Shown here: piece after piece, positions 1 through 8,594 of the stretch
Layout: every line of letters begins with the position of its first letter
How positions within the stretch are numbered: position 1 is the stretch's first letter
NCBI GenBank assembly: GCA_937125455.1
Contig: CAKZLK010000043.1
Location: forward strand, 62,001 to 126,000
DNA from: an uncultured Aequorivita sp.
GTDB lineage: Bacteria; Bacteroidota; Bacteroidia; Flavobacteriales; Flavobacteriaceae
DNA length: 64,000 nucleotides
Reading direction: 5' to 3'
Notes under the pieces: generated by a model
Seen by the model: only the letters and a program-made list of their open reading frames with translations
Database searches by the model: none
What the model was told of the DNA's origin: nothing
Translations under genes and position numbers: made by a program

Positions 1-274
1 CCTGTTTTTGCATTAAATCCTGAGTGAGGCTTCCTGTAATTTTTCCTATTTGCAATGGATTTCCTTCCACGTAAAGTTCCCACTGGCCTTGTTTGTTTTT
101 CAAAAGAAAATTATTTCCGGCAACAAAAGTGGAGTCATTTATTTTTATTTTTTCTGGGATTGTTGCATTGTATCCACTAATGTCCGGACGGTTATGGATC
201 GATTTTGAAACTCCACAAGAATTCAGAGAAATTATGAAAATTATAAAAACAAAAAACCGCTTTGAAAATTTCAT
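1..274 (-). CDS. C45-family acyltransferase/peptidase-like lipoprotein, partial (C-terminus beyond window)
   Basis: Only the first 91 codons are inside the window; the gene runs off the left edge. The ATG at 274 lies one base after the stop codon of the cupin gene, so translation is probably coupled. The N-terminus has a lysine/arginine start, a hydrophobic stretch and a lipobox-like SLNSC near residue 20, so the product should be a lipoprotein. The visible mature part contains KNKQGQWELYVEGNPLQIGK, which resembles the start of acyl-CoA:6-aminopenicillanic acid acyltransferase-like (C45) proteins, where a short segment precedes the autocatalytic nucleophile. I recall C45-like genes in flavobacterial flexirubin loci, but the catalytic region is not visible. 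The family call is therefore an inference from a short match plus context. Confidence 0.55.
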   Translation of the reverse strand, partial: MKFSKRFFVFIIFIISLNSCGVSKSIHNRPDISGYNATIPEKIKINDSTFVAGNNFLLKNKQGQWELYVEGNPLQIGKITGSLTQDLMQKQ

Positions 275-275
275 C

Positions 276-1163
276 TTAACTGTTTTGGGTTTTCATCTTT
301 GCAGCGTATTTATTGGTTTTTGAAAAGGTTTTGCTCTCTTTGTAATCAATCCATTTCTGACCAAAGGATTTACGCATTATGTTTTCAAAATGCCGCATAA
401 AAAATACATTGTAAAGCATGTTTCCCAAACGGCCAAGATGCCTTGGAAATGCTCTAAGCGTCATCGAAAAACCGCCGTCCAAATATTTTATATAATGCCA
501 ATACCCGCTAGGCATATACAGCGCATCGCCATGTTTCATAGAGGCGTGGAGACCTTCCAAATATCGCAGTGCGGGATATTTTTCAAAATCGGGGTTGTCC
601 AAATCTATGCTTTCCAAATTGTGAACTGCGAAGGGTATTTTATAAATATATTTAGTCTGCTTCGGTGAAAATAAAGTGACACTTTTTGTACCGTGAAAGT
701 GAAAGTGGACTAAATCTGCCAAATCCATATCATAATGCGGTAATACTTTGGAACCTTCTCCTCCAAAGAAAAGCACTGGAAGTCTTTTGAAAAATTTCAA
801 TCCAATGTCTGGGTATTCAAAATCCTTTAAAAGTTCGGGTAATTTCACTTTTAAATCATAAAAAAAGATGCGCAGATCGGTTGGCTTGTTTTTAATTAGC
901 TCAATATAATCCGACATTCTCATTTCTGTAGCAGGTTCGGCGGAATTCTGTTTTCCTTTGGTAGGCTCATTGTTGTATAGCGGAACAGTTTGTTCACCGG
1001 CATGCTGTTGAATATAATCTAAGTTCCATTTTTGGAATGCACCCCAATTTTCAGTCAAGCCTTCAATTAAAACAGGTTTTTGGGGTTTATAATAGTTTTT
1101 AATGAAATCTTTTTTTGAAATATTCCGGACCCGTTCAATTGGTTTTGTTTTTATGTGTCCCAT
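276..1163 (-). CDS. JmjC/cupin_8-like Fe(II)/2-oxoglutarate-type oxygenase
   Basis: This 295-residue protein matches the cupin_8 / FIH-like family. The metal-binding facial triad is visible as H143-x-D145 (in LPHYDMDLAD) and H223 (in SGYWHYIKYL). K160 in HGTKSVTLFSP is where FIH-like enzymes bind 2-oxoglutarate. No signal peptide is seen, so it should be cytoplasmic. Family members hydroxylate protein or small-molecule substrates. The gene lies 12 nt after the CrtI-like oxidoreductase and 1 nt before the C45-like lipoprotein gene, at the far end of the pigment operon. A hydroxylating tailoring role is therefore possible, but the substrate cannot be told from sequence. The fold call is firm and the pathway role is inference. 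Confidence 0.8.
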   Translation of the reverse strand: MGHIKTKPIERVRNISKKDFIKNYYKPQKPVLIEGLTENWGAFQKWNLDYIQQHAGEQTVPLYNNEPTKGKQNSAEPATEMRMSDYIELIKNKPTDLRIFFYDLKVKLPELLKDFEYPDIGLKFFKRLPVLFFGGEGSKVLPHYDMDLADLVHFHFHGTKSVTLFSPKQTKYIYKIPFAVHNLESIDLDNPDFEKYPALRYLEGLHASMKHGDALYMPSGYWHYIKYLDGGFSMTLRAFPRHLGRLGNMLYNVFFMRHFENIMRKSFGQKWIDYKESKTFSKTNKYAAKMKTQNS

Positions 1164-1175
1164 CTCTAAAAGTCA

Positions 1176-2714
1176 TTAATTGATTTCTTCCTTTTTTGTA
1201 GCTTCCAGTATTTTGTTGAGCAAATATTCGCTACCCAAAATTTCCGAACATGTAACCACACCACTAATGGTAACGCCCAAAATGCCATGCATATTTAAAC
1301 TTTGGCCCGTAAAATACAAGTTTTTAATTTTTGTGCGAGGTGAAATGAACGACTTTAGTGGATTGTTAGCATCTTTTACGTAACCATACATTGAACCTTT
1401 GTTGCAACCAATATAATCGCGATAAGACAAAGGAGTTGAAGAGTAAACAGCTTCAATACAATCACGAAGATTCGGGAATTTTTTCTCCAGTTCTTTAATT
1501 ATTACTTCAGATTTATAAGCTTTGAATTCTTCATAGGTTTGGCCGCGATCATTTTTTTGGGCTGCCGTGTTAAAGGTATTTGCCCAAGGCGCTACTTCAT
1601 CAAAGTGCATATAGGTCATCACCGTAATGTTATCGCCATACTCCTCTTTATCCTTTTTGATTCCCATAGAAATCATATAGGCTTCGGGCCAACTTTCCTG
1701 AGTATAATTATGTACGTCCCAAATGGAGCGATAATCTTTAAAATGGTAATAATTATGGTTTAGGTATTTAAAGCAGTTCGGTTTCAGAACCAAATAAAGG
1801 CTAAAAGCAGCAACGGTACTTTCAATATTTTCAATCCGGCTGGTATATGATTTTCTGAAATTATCATGTCCAATCATATCCAGTGTCATCTTTGGATCAA
1901 CGTTTGAAATAAAGATGTCGCCGTATATGGTTTTACCATTTGCAGTTTGCACAGCCGTCACTAATCCGTTTTCAGTTTCAAATTTTGTAACCTCGTGGCG
2001 TTTATAGGCTTTTCCTCCTTTTTCACGAAATCTTGCCAATAGGGCTTTTGTTATTTGGCTTCCGCCGTTGATGCAGCGGTATGAGCTTTCAATATATGAA
2101 TTTACCGATAGCGCGTGCATATAAAAGGGGGTGCGATCACCTTCACCAGCATAAAGTAAATTGCTGCCGCCCAAAACTGCGCGGAGCTTTTCGTTTTCGG
2201 TTATGGAATCTATAAATTCCTTTGCCTTAATTTCAAAAAGCGCGGTATTTTCATAATAGGGCTTTCCAAGTTTTAGGCCATAAAGAGGGAAAAAACTACA
2301 CGTATCCTGCATTTTTTCACAATAAGCATCAATTGCTTTTTCCTCTTCGGGAAATTCTTCGAGTAGTGTTTTTTTGAAGTTTTCGTAACCCTGGGCATGA
2401 CGATATTCCTTGGGATCATTGCCAAAAGTAATCCTATCAAACCCATCCTCATCCATTTTTTTGAGATTGATATCGTCTAAAATATTCAAATATTTAAAAT
2501 ATCTGTATAAATTTTGACCTTCGGAAAGACCGCCAATGTAGTGAACGCCGGTATCAAAAATAGTTTTGTCCCGTACAAATGTCTGCAGGTTGCCACCAAA
2601 CTGCTGATTTTTCTCAAGTACACAAACACTATAACCTTCCTTGGAAAGAATGATTGCCGAAACAAGCCCTCCAAGACCGCTGCCGATGATTACTACATCA
2701 TATTTTTCACTCAT
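1176..2714 (-). CDS. CrtI/phytoene desaturase-like FAD oxidoreductase
   Basis: A 512-residue flavoprotein with an N-terminal dinucleotide-binding motif GSGLGG at residues 12-17, followed by the acidic ELEK-like turn (VLEKNQQFGGN). The C-terminal FTGQSLNMHGILGVTISG is typical of the phytoene desaturase / carotenoid isomerase / retinol saturase group. The start ATG overlaps the stop of the MMPL gene by 4 nt (ATGA). No carotenoid genes are near. In this aryl-polyene cluster it more likely acts on a polyene or alkyl chain (desaturation, saturation or isomerisation) than on carotenoids. The family is clear; the substrate is inferred from context only. Confidence 0.85.
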   Translation of the reverse strand: MSEKYDVVIIGSGLGGLVSAIILSKEGYSVCVLEKNQQFGGNLQTFVRDKTIFDTGVHYIGGLSEGQNLYRYFKYLNILDDINLKKMDEDGFDRITFGNDPKEYRHAQGYENFKKTLLEEFPEEEKAIDAYCEKMQDTCSFFPLYGLKLGKPYYENTALFEIKAKEFIDSITENEKLRAVLGGSNLLYAGEGDRTPFYMHALSVNSYIESSYRCINGGSQITKALLARFREKGGKAYKRHEVTKFETENGLVTAVQTANGKTIYGDIFISNVDPKMTLDMIGHDNFRKSYTSRIENIESTVAAFSLYLVLKPNCFKYLNHNYYHFKDYRSIWDVHNYTQESWPEAYMISMGIKKDKEEYGDNITVMTYMHFDEVAPWANTFNTAAQKNDRGQTYEEFKAYKSEVIIKELEKKFPNLRDCIEAVYSSTPLSYRDYIGCNKGSMYGYVKDANNPLKSFISPRTKIKNLYFTGQSLNMHGILGVTISGVVTCSEILGSEYLLNKILEATKKEEIN

Positions 2715-5700
2715 TTCGTTGTGTTTCGTGATTTTTTAAAGATACTAATATTAGTATTTCGATACACGATTTTATAGCCTAAGGTACTAATATTTTCGAT
2801 TTGTGAAGAAACACATTCTTTTAATAAAACAATGGTTTCTATGGAAAGACTACGCAATTGTTCAATCGCTTCCGATGCCATTTTTTCTGAATTGATAATC
2901 AAGGTATCACTACTTGGAAGTAATGTGGTTTGAACTGATTCTGTAAAATGAAGCCTTCCATATTTTTGTGTGATGTAGCTATTTTGAAGTATTGTTCGTG
3001 TTTCAGCATCTTCAATTAAACTGAAAATTTTTCGATCCGGCCCATCGAGCGCTAAAAGAAAATCAAGCTGTCCGAGATTTTCCGAAATATGGGCAATTGT
3101 CCCGCTTTTCTTAAGTTGAAGTATAATTTCAGAATACGTTTCTGTATTTTCCTTTAAATCTCTATTCACGTTCCTGTAAAGCGTATCGCCTTTATAGCGG
3201 TATTCTTCTAAAACAATTCTGTGAAAATATTTTGGTGTTTCTATCTTTTCACGAAGTTTCACAAACTCACTTTTAAAATAGGCTCCAATTTTTTTAGCTT
3301 GTTGTGTATGATTTTCGCCGAACGAATTATCGCCATTTTTTATTCGTGGCAAAATTTTAACTGTAATGCTTCCGTCTTTTATTATTGGACTTCCTTTTGG
3401 ATTTACTTCACTATTTCCGTGGATCAAAACCGGTAAGATATCAAGGTTGAATTGGTTCGCCAAATAAAAAGCACCTTTGTGAAAACGTTTTATTTTGTTG
3501 CTTTCGCTTCGGGTTCCCTCGGGAAATGCCATAAGCGAATAACCTTGATTTATTTTTTTCTGAAGTGGCTCCAAACTGTTTACTATACCATTGGAAACTG
3601 GATAAAAATCTGCACGCTGTACGGCTTTACCAAAAACTGGCGAATTATAAACCCAATCATTCACCAAAAAACAAATTTTTGGATGTAACATTCCGACCGC
3701 CAAAATATCAAGAAATGAAGTGTGGTTTGCAATAATTACAGCTGGTTTCGAAAAATCTTCTCCAGTATCATTGATAACTTTTTTCTTTACAAACGGATTT
3801 GTGTAAAGCACCGATTTCATAAACTTTGCTATCACTTTATGGAACCAGCCCATTTTAATTTTTTTGCTGATGGGCAAAATCGGCATCAAAGTGATGCTAT
3901 AGATTGATAGACAAATTCCGCCCAAACCGAAATAACCAAAAGAAAATAGCGAATGGATAAACATACGCGGTGTTATTGGCCGTTTTGTATGGCTGCCAAT
4001 AAAAAGTTTAAAAAGCAAAGGCTGGACTGTAAACGACGTAAACATTGCTGAAAAAATTCCAATAATTGAAACAATGGAAATGGAATACAGTGCGGGATGT
4101 TTTGCGAAAATCAAAACGCCAACGCCCAAAATGGTAGTCAAAACCGAAAGCATGATTGAGGTTTTATGCGTCGCCATCACTTTTTCGCCAGTGCGGAGTT
4201 CCTTCAGTAGACCTTTGGTCATAAAAATGCTGTAATCGATTCCCAAACCAAAGATAAATGTGGAAATGATTATATTAAAAATGTTGAATTGAATGTGGAA
4301 AAGTCCCATAATTCCCAACGTTAAAAACCATGTAAGAAATATAGGAACTGCCGTAACCAATGTTAGCGAAAAACTTCGGAAGAAAAGTAAAAGGATAAAA
4401 AGAACGGCAAGCAAGCAATATCCTATAAGACTGTTGAAATCGTTTTTAAGATTACCCAAAAAAGTCTCGTTCATTTCTTGGCGGTCAATCACAATCGTGT
4501 TTGGAATTTTCTTAAAAGTGCTTTTTATCTCTGAAGCATTGTCGTCTTTCAGTTTTATTAAAGTAGTTATGGTTGTGAAATCTGCTTCAGTCGTAATATA
4601 ATCTTCTAAAAGTACGGAAGGAATTTGCTGATAATCTTCTGGTTTCAGTGTATGGAAATCGTTATCCAAAAAAGTATAAAATTGATTAAAAGTAGTAGGC
4701 TTAAAACCGTTTTCGGCACCTCTTTCAACCAAATTGTTTTCAGTACTATCTTTTCGGGCTGCAGTCCAAAACTGATTCCATTGCACAATTTTGTTTCGCT
4801 GGTCGCGTTGGGAATTTACCAAGGCACCAATGGAACTAAAACTGTTTATTTTTCCGTTTTTCTTAAGTAATTCCAAGGTTTCGTGTATGGAATCATTCAA
4901 CTGGAGTGTTCCTTCCACAGACGTTCCGTAGGTGGCCAAGTAAACCGATTTGGAAGAAATATCAGTCAGTTCATCCAAATGCTGCATTGCTGCCTTTATT
5001 TCCGCAGGTTCGTAATTTAATTTTGAAATGTCTTTATTGAATTCAACTTTGTGATAGGTAAAAATGCTCATAACCAAAACCAATCCCAACCCAATAAGCA
5101 TCCATTTATTTTTGTGAAAAGGATAATCCGCAATTTTGTCTAAAAGGTTGATTTGCTGTTTCCGAGAAAGCGGATTTTTGTAAACCAAAGGAATAAAGAA
5201 GAGTGCAAAAACGGAAGCCCCCAAAACGCTTACTGCAGCAAAAATCCCCAAATCCTGCAAAGCTTGAGAATCTAAAAAGAGTAAGCATAAAAACGCCAAA
5301 GCGGTAGTAAGGCTGCTCATTAATATGGGTTCGGTAACGTCTTTATAAAGACTTTCCAACGTCTCATTGTTACGAATATGCGTTAAAATATGCAATGAAT
5401 AATCCAGTGTTACACCCAGCAAAACAGAACCAATTCCCAGAGAAATAGCCGAAATTTCTTCGCGAATTAAATAAAGCAAAGCCACAGCTAAAAGACCGCC
5501 AAAAAGAGTTGGTATGAAAAGAATTATCGGCACATAAAGTTTTCTATAAAAGAAAATAAAGACCAAAATAAGTAACGAGAAAGCGATGCCAACGGTAAAC
5601 TGAATATCGCTTTTAATTTGTTGCGCATTGGCAACTGCGATAAGTGCAGCTCCAAAATATTCACTACTAACTTTTCCAAAATACTTCTGATTTAATGTAT

Positions 5701-6409
5701 TTTGAAGTGCATAAAGCTCTTCTGCAAACTTTGCGTTTTCAGCCGTTTCACTGCTTGAAAATTTTGGCGTGATAAAAAGAAGGATGTTTTTTTCGTCTTT
5801 GCTCACCAAAAAACCATCCTTTAAAACAAAGTCATCCGTAACACCAAGCTGCCGTAATTTCTTTAAAGCGATGAATGAAAGACCCAACGGATCTTTTAAA
5901 ATAATATCTTTTGATACAATGCCCGAAGGCGAAATGAGTGTTCTGTAATTGGCTTCCGTAATAGCAGAAATACTGTCTTTTTGAAGTTTTCCTGAAATGG
6001 TTTTGTAATCCTGTTTATCCAAAAAAAGCGGAAGATTTTGGTAAACAAAATCCATGGTTCTGAGTAAATCGTCATCGTTTACTTTTCCACGAATGTTTTT
6101 TACATACTTTCCGGAATGAACCTGCAGACTATCCACAAATTCCGTGGCATATTGGGTAAGTTCGTCAACAGTAGTTGAATCATTTCGGTGGATGGTTACA
6201 ATGATTTTATCTGTAAAATTTACAGTTTTAAGTACTTTTTGAAGATCCTGATTTTCGCTATTTATGGGAATTAATTTCGAAATATCCTCTTCAAAACGAA
6301 TTTTGGAAACCAAAAAAATTAGTCCAAAAAGCAGCAAAAACAGGGCAAACGCGCTTGCTATTTTATTTTTCAATAAAAATTTATATGCTTTGAAAAACCA
6401 GTTACCCAT
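2711..6409 (-). CDS. MMPL/RND-type exporter fused to PlsC-type acyltransferase
   Basis: About 1232 residues from the ATG at 6409, which overlaps the preceding glycosyltransferase stop by 8 nt (ATGGGTAA). Residues ~1-800 form an MMPL-type RND permease: two sets of membrane helices each preceded by a large periplasmic loop, with GLGIDYSIF and GVTLDYSLH motifs. From ~880 comes a lysophospholipid acyltransferase domain with NHTSFLD (HX4D, near residue 897) and PEGTRS (near 965). A further ~200-residue C-terminal part has a weak Rossmann/methyltransferase-like look but no clear SAM motif. Aryl-polyene clusters encode an MMPL exporter (ApeM-like) as a separate protein, so the fusion could couple acylation to transport of the pigment. 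Operon position and LolA-like partner support an envelope-localisation role. Confidence 0.88.
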   Translation of the reverse strand: MGNWFFKAYKFLLKNKIASAFALFLLLFGLIFLVSKIRFEEDISKLIPINSENQDLQKVLKTVNFTDKIIVTIHRNDSTTVDELTQYATEFVDSLQVHSGKYVKNIRGKVNDDDLLRTMDFVYQNLPLFLDKQDYKTISGKLQKDSISAITEANYRTLISPSGIVSKDIILKDPLGLSFIALKKLRQLGVTDDFVLKDGFLVSKDEKNILLFITPKFSSSETAENAKFAEELYALQNTLNQKYFGKVSSEYFGAALIAVANAQQIKSDIQFTVGIAFSLLILVFIFFYRKLYVPIILFIPTLFGGLLAVALLYLIREEISAISLGIGSVLLGVTLDYSLHILTHIRNNETLESLYKDVTEPILMSSLTTALAFLCLLFLDSQALQDLGIFAAVSVLGASVFALFFIPLVYKNPLSRKQQINLLDKIADYPFHKNKWMLIGLGLVLVMSIFTYHKVEFNKDISKLNYEPAEIKAAMQHLDELTDISSKSVYLATYGTSVEGTLQLNDSIHETLELLKKNGKINSFSSIGALVNSQRDQRNKIVQWNQFWTAARKDSTENNLVERGAENGFKPTTFNQFYTFLDNDFHTLKPEDYQQIPSVLLEDYITTEADFTTITTLIKLKDDNASEIKSTFKKIPNTIVIDRQEMNETFLGNLKNDFNSLIGYCLLAVLFILLLFFRSFSLTLVTAVPIFLTWFLTLGIMGLFHIQFNIFNIIISTFIFGLGIDYSIFMTKGLLKELRTGEKVMATHKTSIMLSVLTTILGVGVLIFAKHPALYSISIVSIIGIFSAMFTSFTVQPLLFKLFIGSHTKRPITPRMFIHSLFSFGYFGLGGICLSIYSITLMPILPISKKIKMGWFHKVIAKFMKSVLYTNPFVKKKVINDTGEDFSKPAVIIANHTSFLDILAVGMLHPKICFLVNDWVYNSPVFGKAVQRADFYPVSNGIVNSLEPLQKKINQGYSLMAFPEGTRSESNKIKRFHKGAFYLANQFNLDILPVLIHGNSEVNPKGSPIIKDGSITVKILPRIKNGDNSFGENHTQQAKKIGAYFKSEFVKLREKIETPKYFHRIVLEEYRYKGDTLYRNVNRDLKENTETYSEIILQLKKSGTIAHISENLGQLDFLLALDGPDRKIFSLIEDAETRTILQNSYITQKYGRLHFTESVQTTLLPSSDTLIINSEKMASEAIEQLRSLSIETIVLLKECVSSQIENISTLGYKIVYRNTNISIFKKSRNTTK

Positions 6410-7595
6410 TATCGAGAATCTTTTTCCGTTCAAACAACGTTAAGAAAACGTAGCCCACAATTCCGCAAGTCACAGCTGCTGTTATTGAAAGTGCCAAACT
6501 ACCAACAATATAGGATTTTAAATATTTCATAAGCTCCAAACTTGGATCAATTTCGCTCATGGAGAGTACAAAATTTTCACCTAAAAGCCAACTGCCCAAT
6601 TTCAAACTGAAATAAAGTATCAAAGGAATAAACGGTGGCAAGCTTACGTTTGAAAAAGCAAAAGCAATCACTTTGTTCAAATTAAAAAGTAGCGCCAAAA
6701 AAATAACGGCTACGGTGTGAAACCCCCAAATGGGGGAAAGACCAATAAAAACGCCAAGTGCAATTGAAAAGGCTTTCTTTTCAGAAGAATCGTCACTGCC
6801 CAAAAAGTCCTCCATTATAAAACGCTTGAGTCCTTTTTTTTTTAATTTCTTAAAAAGATTTAGTGGTTTTATGTAGAGAAATGTAACTAATACAAACCAA
6901 GTATTTAAAATACTGATACGCGTAAAATCCTTAAATGGACGAAAATGTGAAACCCGATCTTCTAATTCATAATGCACCTGAATTGGGATGTTTTTAACTT
7001 CAATATCATTCCATGCGGCTTTTACGATTGCTTCAATTTCAAACTCGAACTTTTTTGTGTAAAATTTCAGTTTTTTCATCGCAAAAAGAGGATATAAACG
7101 AAAGCCAGATTGTGTATCCTGCAGGCGTTTTCCGGTTTCTACCCAAAACCAAAAATTGGAGAACTTGTTGCCAAAACTGCTCTTTTTTGGAACGCCGTGT
7201 TGGGTCATATTCCTCGAACCGATGAGTAAGACCTCTTTATTAGCTTCCTTTTCCAGTGCTTCGATAAAAACTGGAATGTCTTCGGGAAAATGTTGCCCAT
7301 CGCTGTCAATGGTAATGGTGTAGTGATAGCCCAAACTATCAGCGTGTTTAAATCCTTGGCGCAGGGCATTGCCCTTACCTATGTTTTCCGTAAGATGAAT
7401 TTGTTGGATTTGCGGAAACTTTACCAGTATTTCGGAGGTAGAATCTGTGGATCCGTCGTTCACAACAATAACATCTTCCGTATATACCAAAACCCCTTCA
7501 ATAACCCTTTGTAATGTTTTGTAATTATTATAGGTGGGAATAATTACACAACATTTCAGGTTTTTAAGTTTTTCTGAAATTAGATTTTGGTTCAT
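6402..7595 (-). CDS. GT2 glycosyltransferase with C-terminal DUF2062 membrane domain
   Basis: A 397-residue protein. Residues ~12-230 form a DPM1-like family 2 glycosyltransferase: CVIIPTYNN, VVNDGSTDS and the nucleotide-sugar metal site TIDSDGQHFPED. Residues ~255-390 form a DUF2062 domain with about three membrane helices (GVFIGLSPIWGFHTVAV is typical). It probably transfers a sugar from a nucleotide or polyprenyl-phosphate donor at the inner membrane. A 141-nt gap separates it from the upstream gene. That is the largest gap inside this half of the cluster, so a second promoter may sit at 7596-7736, although I see no clean one. The substrate is unknown; it may modify pigment or the anchoring lipid. 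Confidence 0.87.
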   Translation of the reverse strand: MNQNLISEKLKNLKCCVIIPTYNNYKTLQRVIEGVLVYTEDVIVVNDGSTDSTSEILVKFPQIQQIHLTENIGKGNALRQGFKHADSLGYHYTITIDSDGQHFPEDIPVFIEALEKEANKEVLLIGSRNMTQHGVPKKSSFGNKFSNFWFWVETGKRLQDTQSGFRLYPLFAMKKLKFYTKKFEFEIEAIVKAAWNDIEVKNIPIQVHYELEDRVSHFRPFKDFTRISILNTWFVLVTFLYIKPLNLFKKLKKKGLKRFIMEDFLGSDDSSEKKAFSIALGVFIGLSPIWGFHTVAVIFLALLFNLNKVIAFAFSNVSLPPFIPLILYFSLKLGSWLLGENFVLSMSEIDPSLELMKYLKSYIVGSLALSITAAVTCGIVGYVFLTLFERKKILDNG

Positions 7596-7736
7596 TTGGG
7601 AATTGCTTCTTTGCGTTATCTATGCCTTTACAGTCAATCTTGCACCGCAAATACATAGAAAGCACAAAGTAAATATAAGTTTTAGGAATTAAAATAAAAT
7701 TCAAGAACTCTTTTTGTTTAATAAAAATCAGCTTTA

Positions 7737-8225
7737 TTAAAACATTGCTTTCTCATTTTCAGAAAAATTCTCAGAATTAATCACAAAATTTTTCACGATT
7801 TCCTTAGATTTAGCTGAAGAACCATTCGCGTAATTTTTCAATATAAACTCTTTATCTTCTTCAATATTTTTATGGTAACCCAAAAAACGAGGTGAGTTTT
7901 CCTGAACACTCATACGGATGTAACGAATTTCAATATTTGAAGGCTCAGCTTCTATGGCGCTTTCAATTAAGGAAACTCCTTCTTTGAAAAATTCTTTTTT
8001 ATCACTTCTCGATTTGGCAAAATTTGCTTTCAAGGTTGAAGCCGCCCCTTTATAAGCCAGTAAAATAGGTTTGCTTGGGGTTTTTACACTTGCAAGTGCT
8101 GCATTAAGCTTATTAGCGACTTCAGAACTCTCCACTGCTTTTGGATATTCTGAACGGATTTCGTTCAAATCTTGAGCATTCATAGCAAAAGAGATGAAAA
8201 AAAATAGAAGTAATAGATATTTCAT
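7737..8225 (-). CDS. secreted protein of unknown function
   Basis: A 162-residue protein with a clear Sec signal peptide (FFFISFAMNAQ, cleavage after about residue 17). The mature part is charged and probably all-helical (KPILLAYKGAASTLKANF, FKEGVSLIESAIEAEP), with a TPR-like look. It overlaps the stop of the upstream dehydratase-like gene by one base (TAATG), so it is translationally coupled to the pigment operon. I do not recognise a named family. The context suggests a periplasmic helper of pigment assembly or export. Confidence 0.75.
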   Translation of the reverse strand: MKYLLLLFFFISFAMNAQDLNEIRSEYPKAVESSEVANKLNAALASVKTPSKPILLAYKGAASTLKANFAKSRSDKKEFFKEGVSLIESAIEAEPSNIEIRYIRMSVQENSPRFLGYHKNIEEDKEFILKNYANGSSAKSKEIVKNFVINSENFSENEKAMF

Positions 8226-8593
8226 TAGTCAATAACCTTAAATGTAGCACTAAGCTTCAACGCCACTGTATCTTCAAACGAAGTTGTATTTTTTACTTTC
8301 ACTTCGCCATTTTCCTGAAAAATATCAATAGCAATCTGTAAATCTGAATTTTTTTCAGGATTAATAATTGCCATAAATTTTATATTTGAGGAAACTGCCA
8401 AAAACAAGTTTTTACCCGTTGCCTCCTCGGTAAGCTCCTTTATAATTTGAATCATACAAACACCCGGCATTACAGGATTTCCTGGAAAATGACCTTTGAA
8501 AATAGCATGGTCTTTGTTTAAATGGACTTTTGAGAGAATCCCTTCGGAAGTGTTTTCGGTTGAAATAACTTTATATAATCCTTCTATAAGCAT
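8225..8593 (-). CDS. FabZ-like hotdog protein with altered catalytic acid
   Basis: A 122-residue hotdog-fold protein of the 3-hydroxyacyl-ACP dehydratase type. It carries GHFPGNPVMPG with the catalytic-type His at residue 35. At the position of the FabZ/FabA acid (14 residues after the His) there is Gln49 (VCMIQIIKEL) instead of Glu/Asp. It may be an ApeI-like variant, a thioesterase-like protein or an inactive partner. It sits between the lipoprotein gene (1-nt gap) and the secreted protein (1-nt overlap). The fold is firm; dehydratase activity is uncertain. Confidence 0.82.
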   Translation of the reverse strand: MLIEGLYKVISTENTSEGILSKVHLNKDHAIFKGHFPGNPVMPGVCMIQIIKELTEEATGKNLFLAVSSNIKFMAIINPEKNSDLQIAIDIFQENGEVKVKNTTSFEDTVALKLSATFKVID

Positions 8594-8594
8594 A

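Noticed and set aside
93-323. Plus-strand frame of 76 codons at the left edge
   Set aside because: The opposite strand encodes a lipoprotein start in phase with the operon, and the plus-strand product is not protein-like in context.
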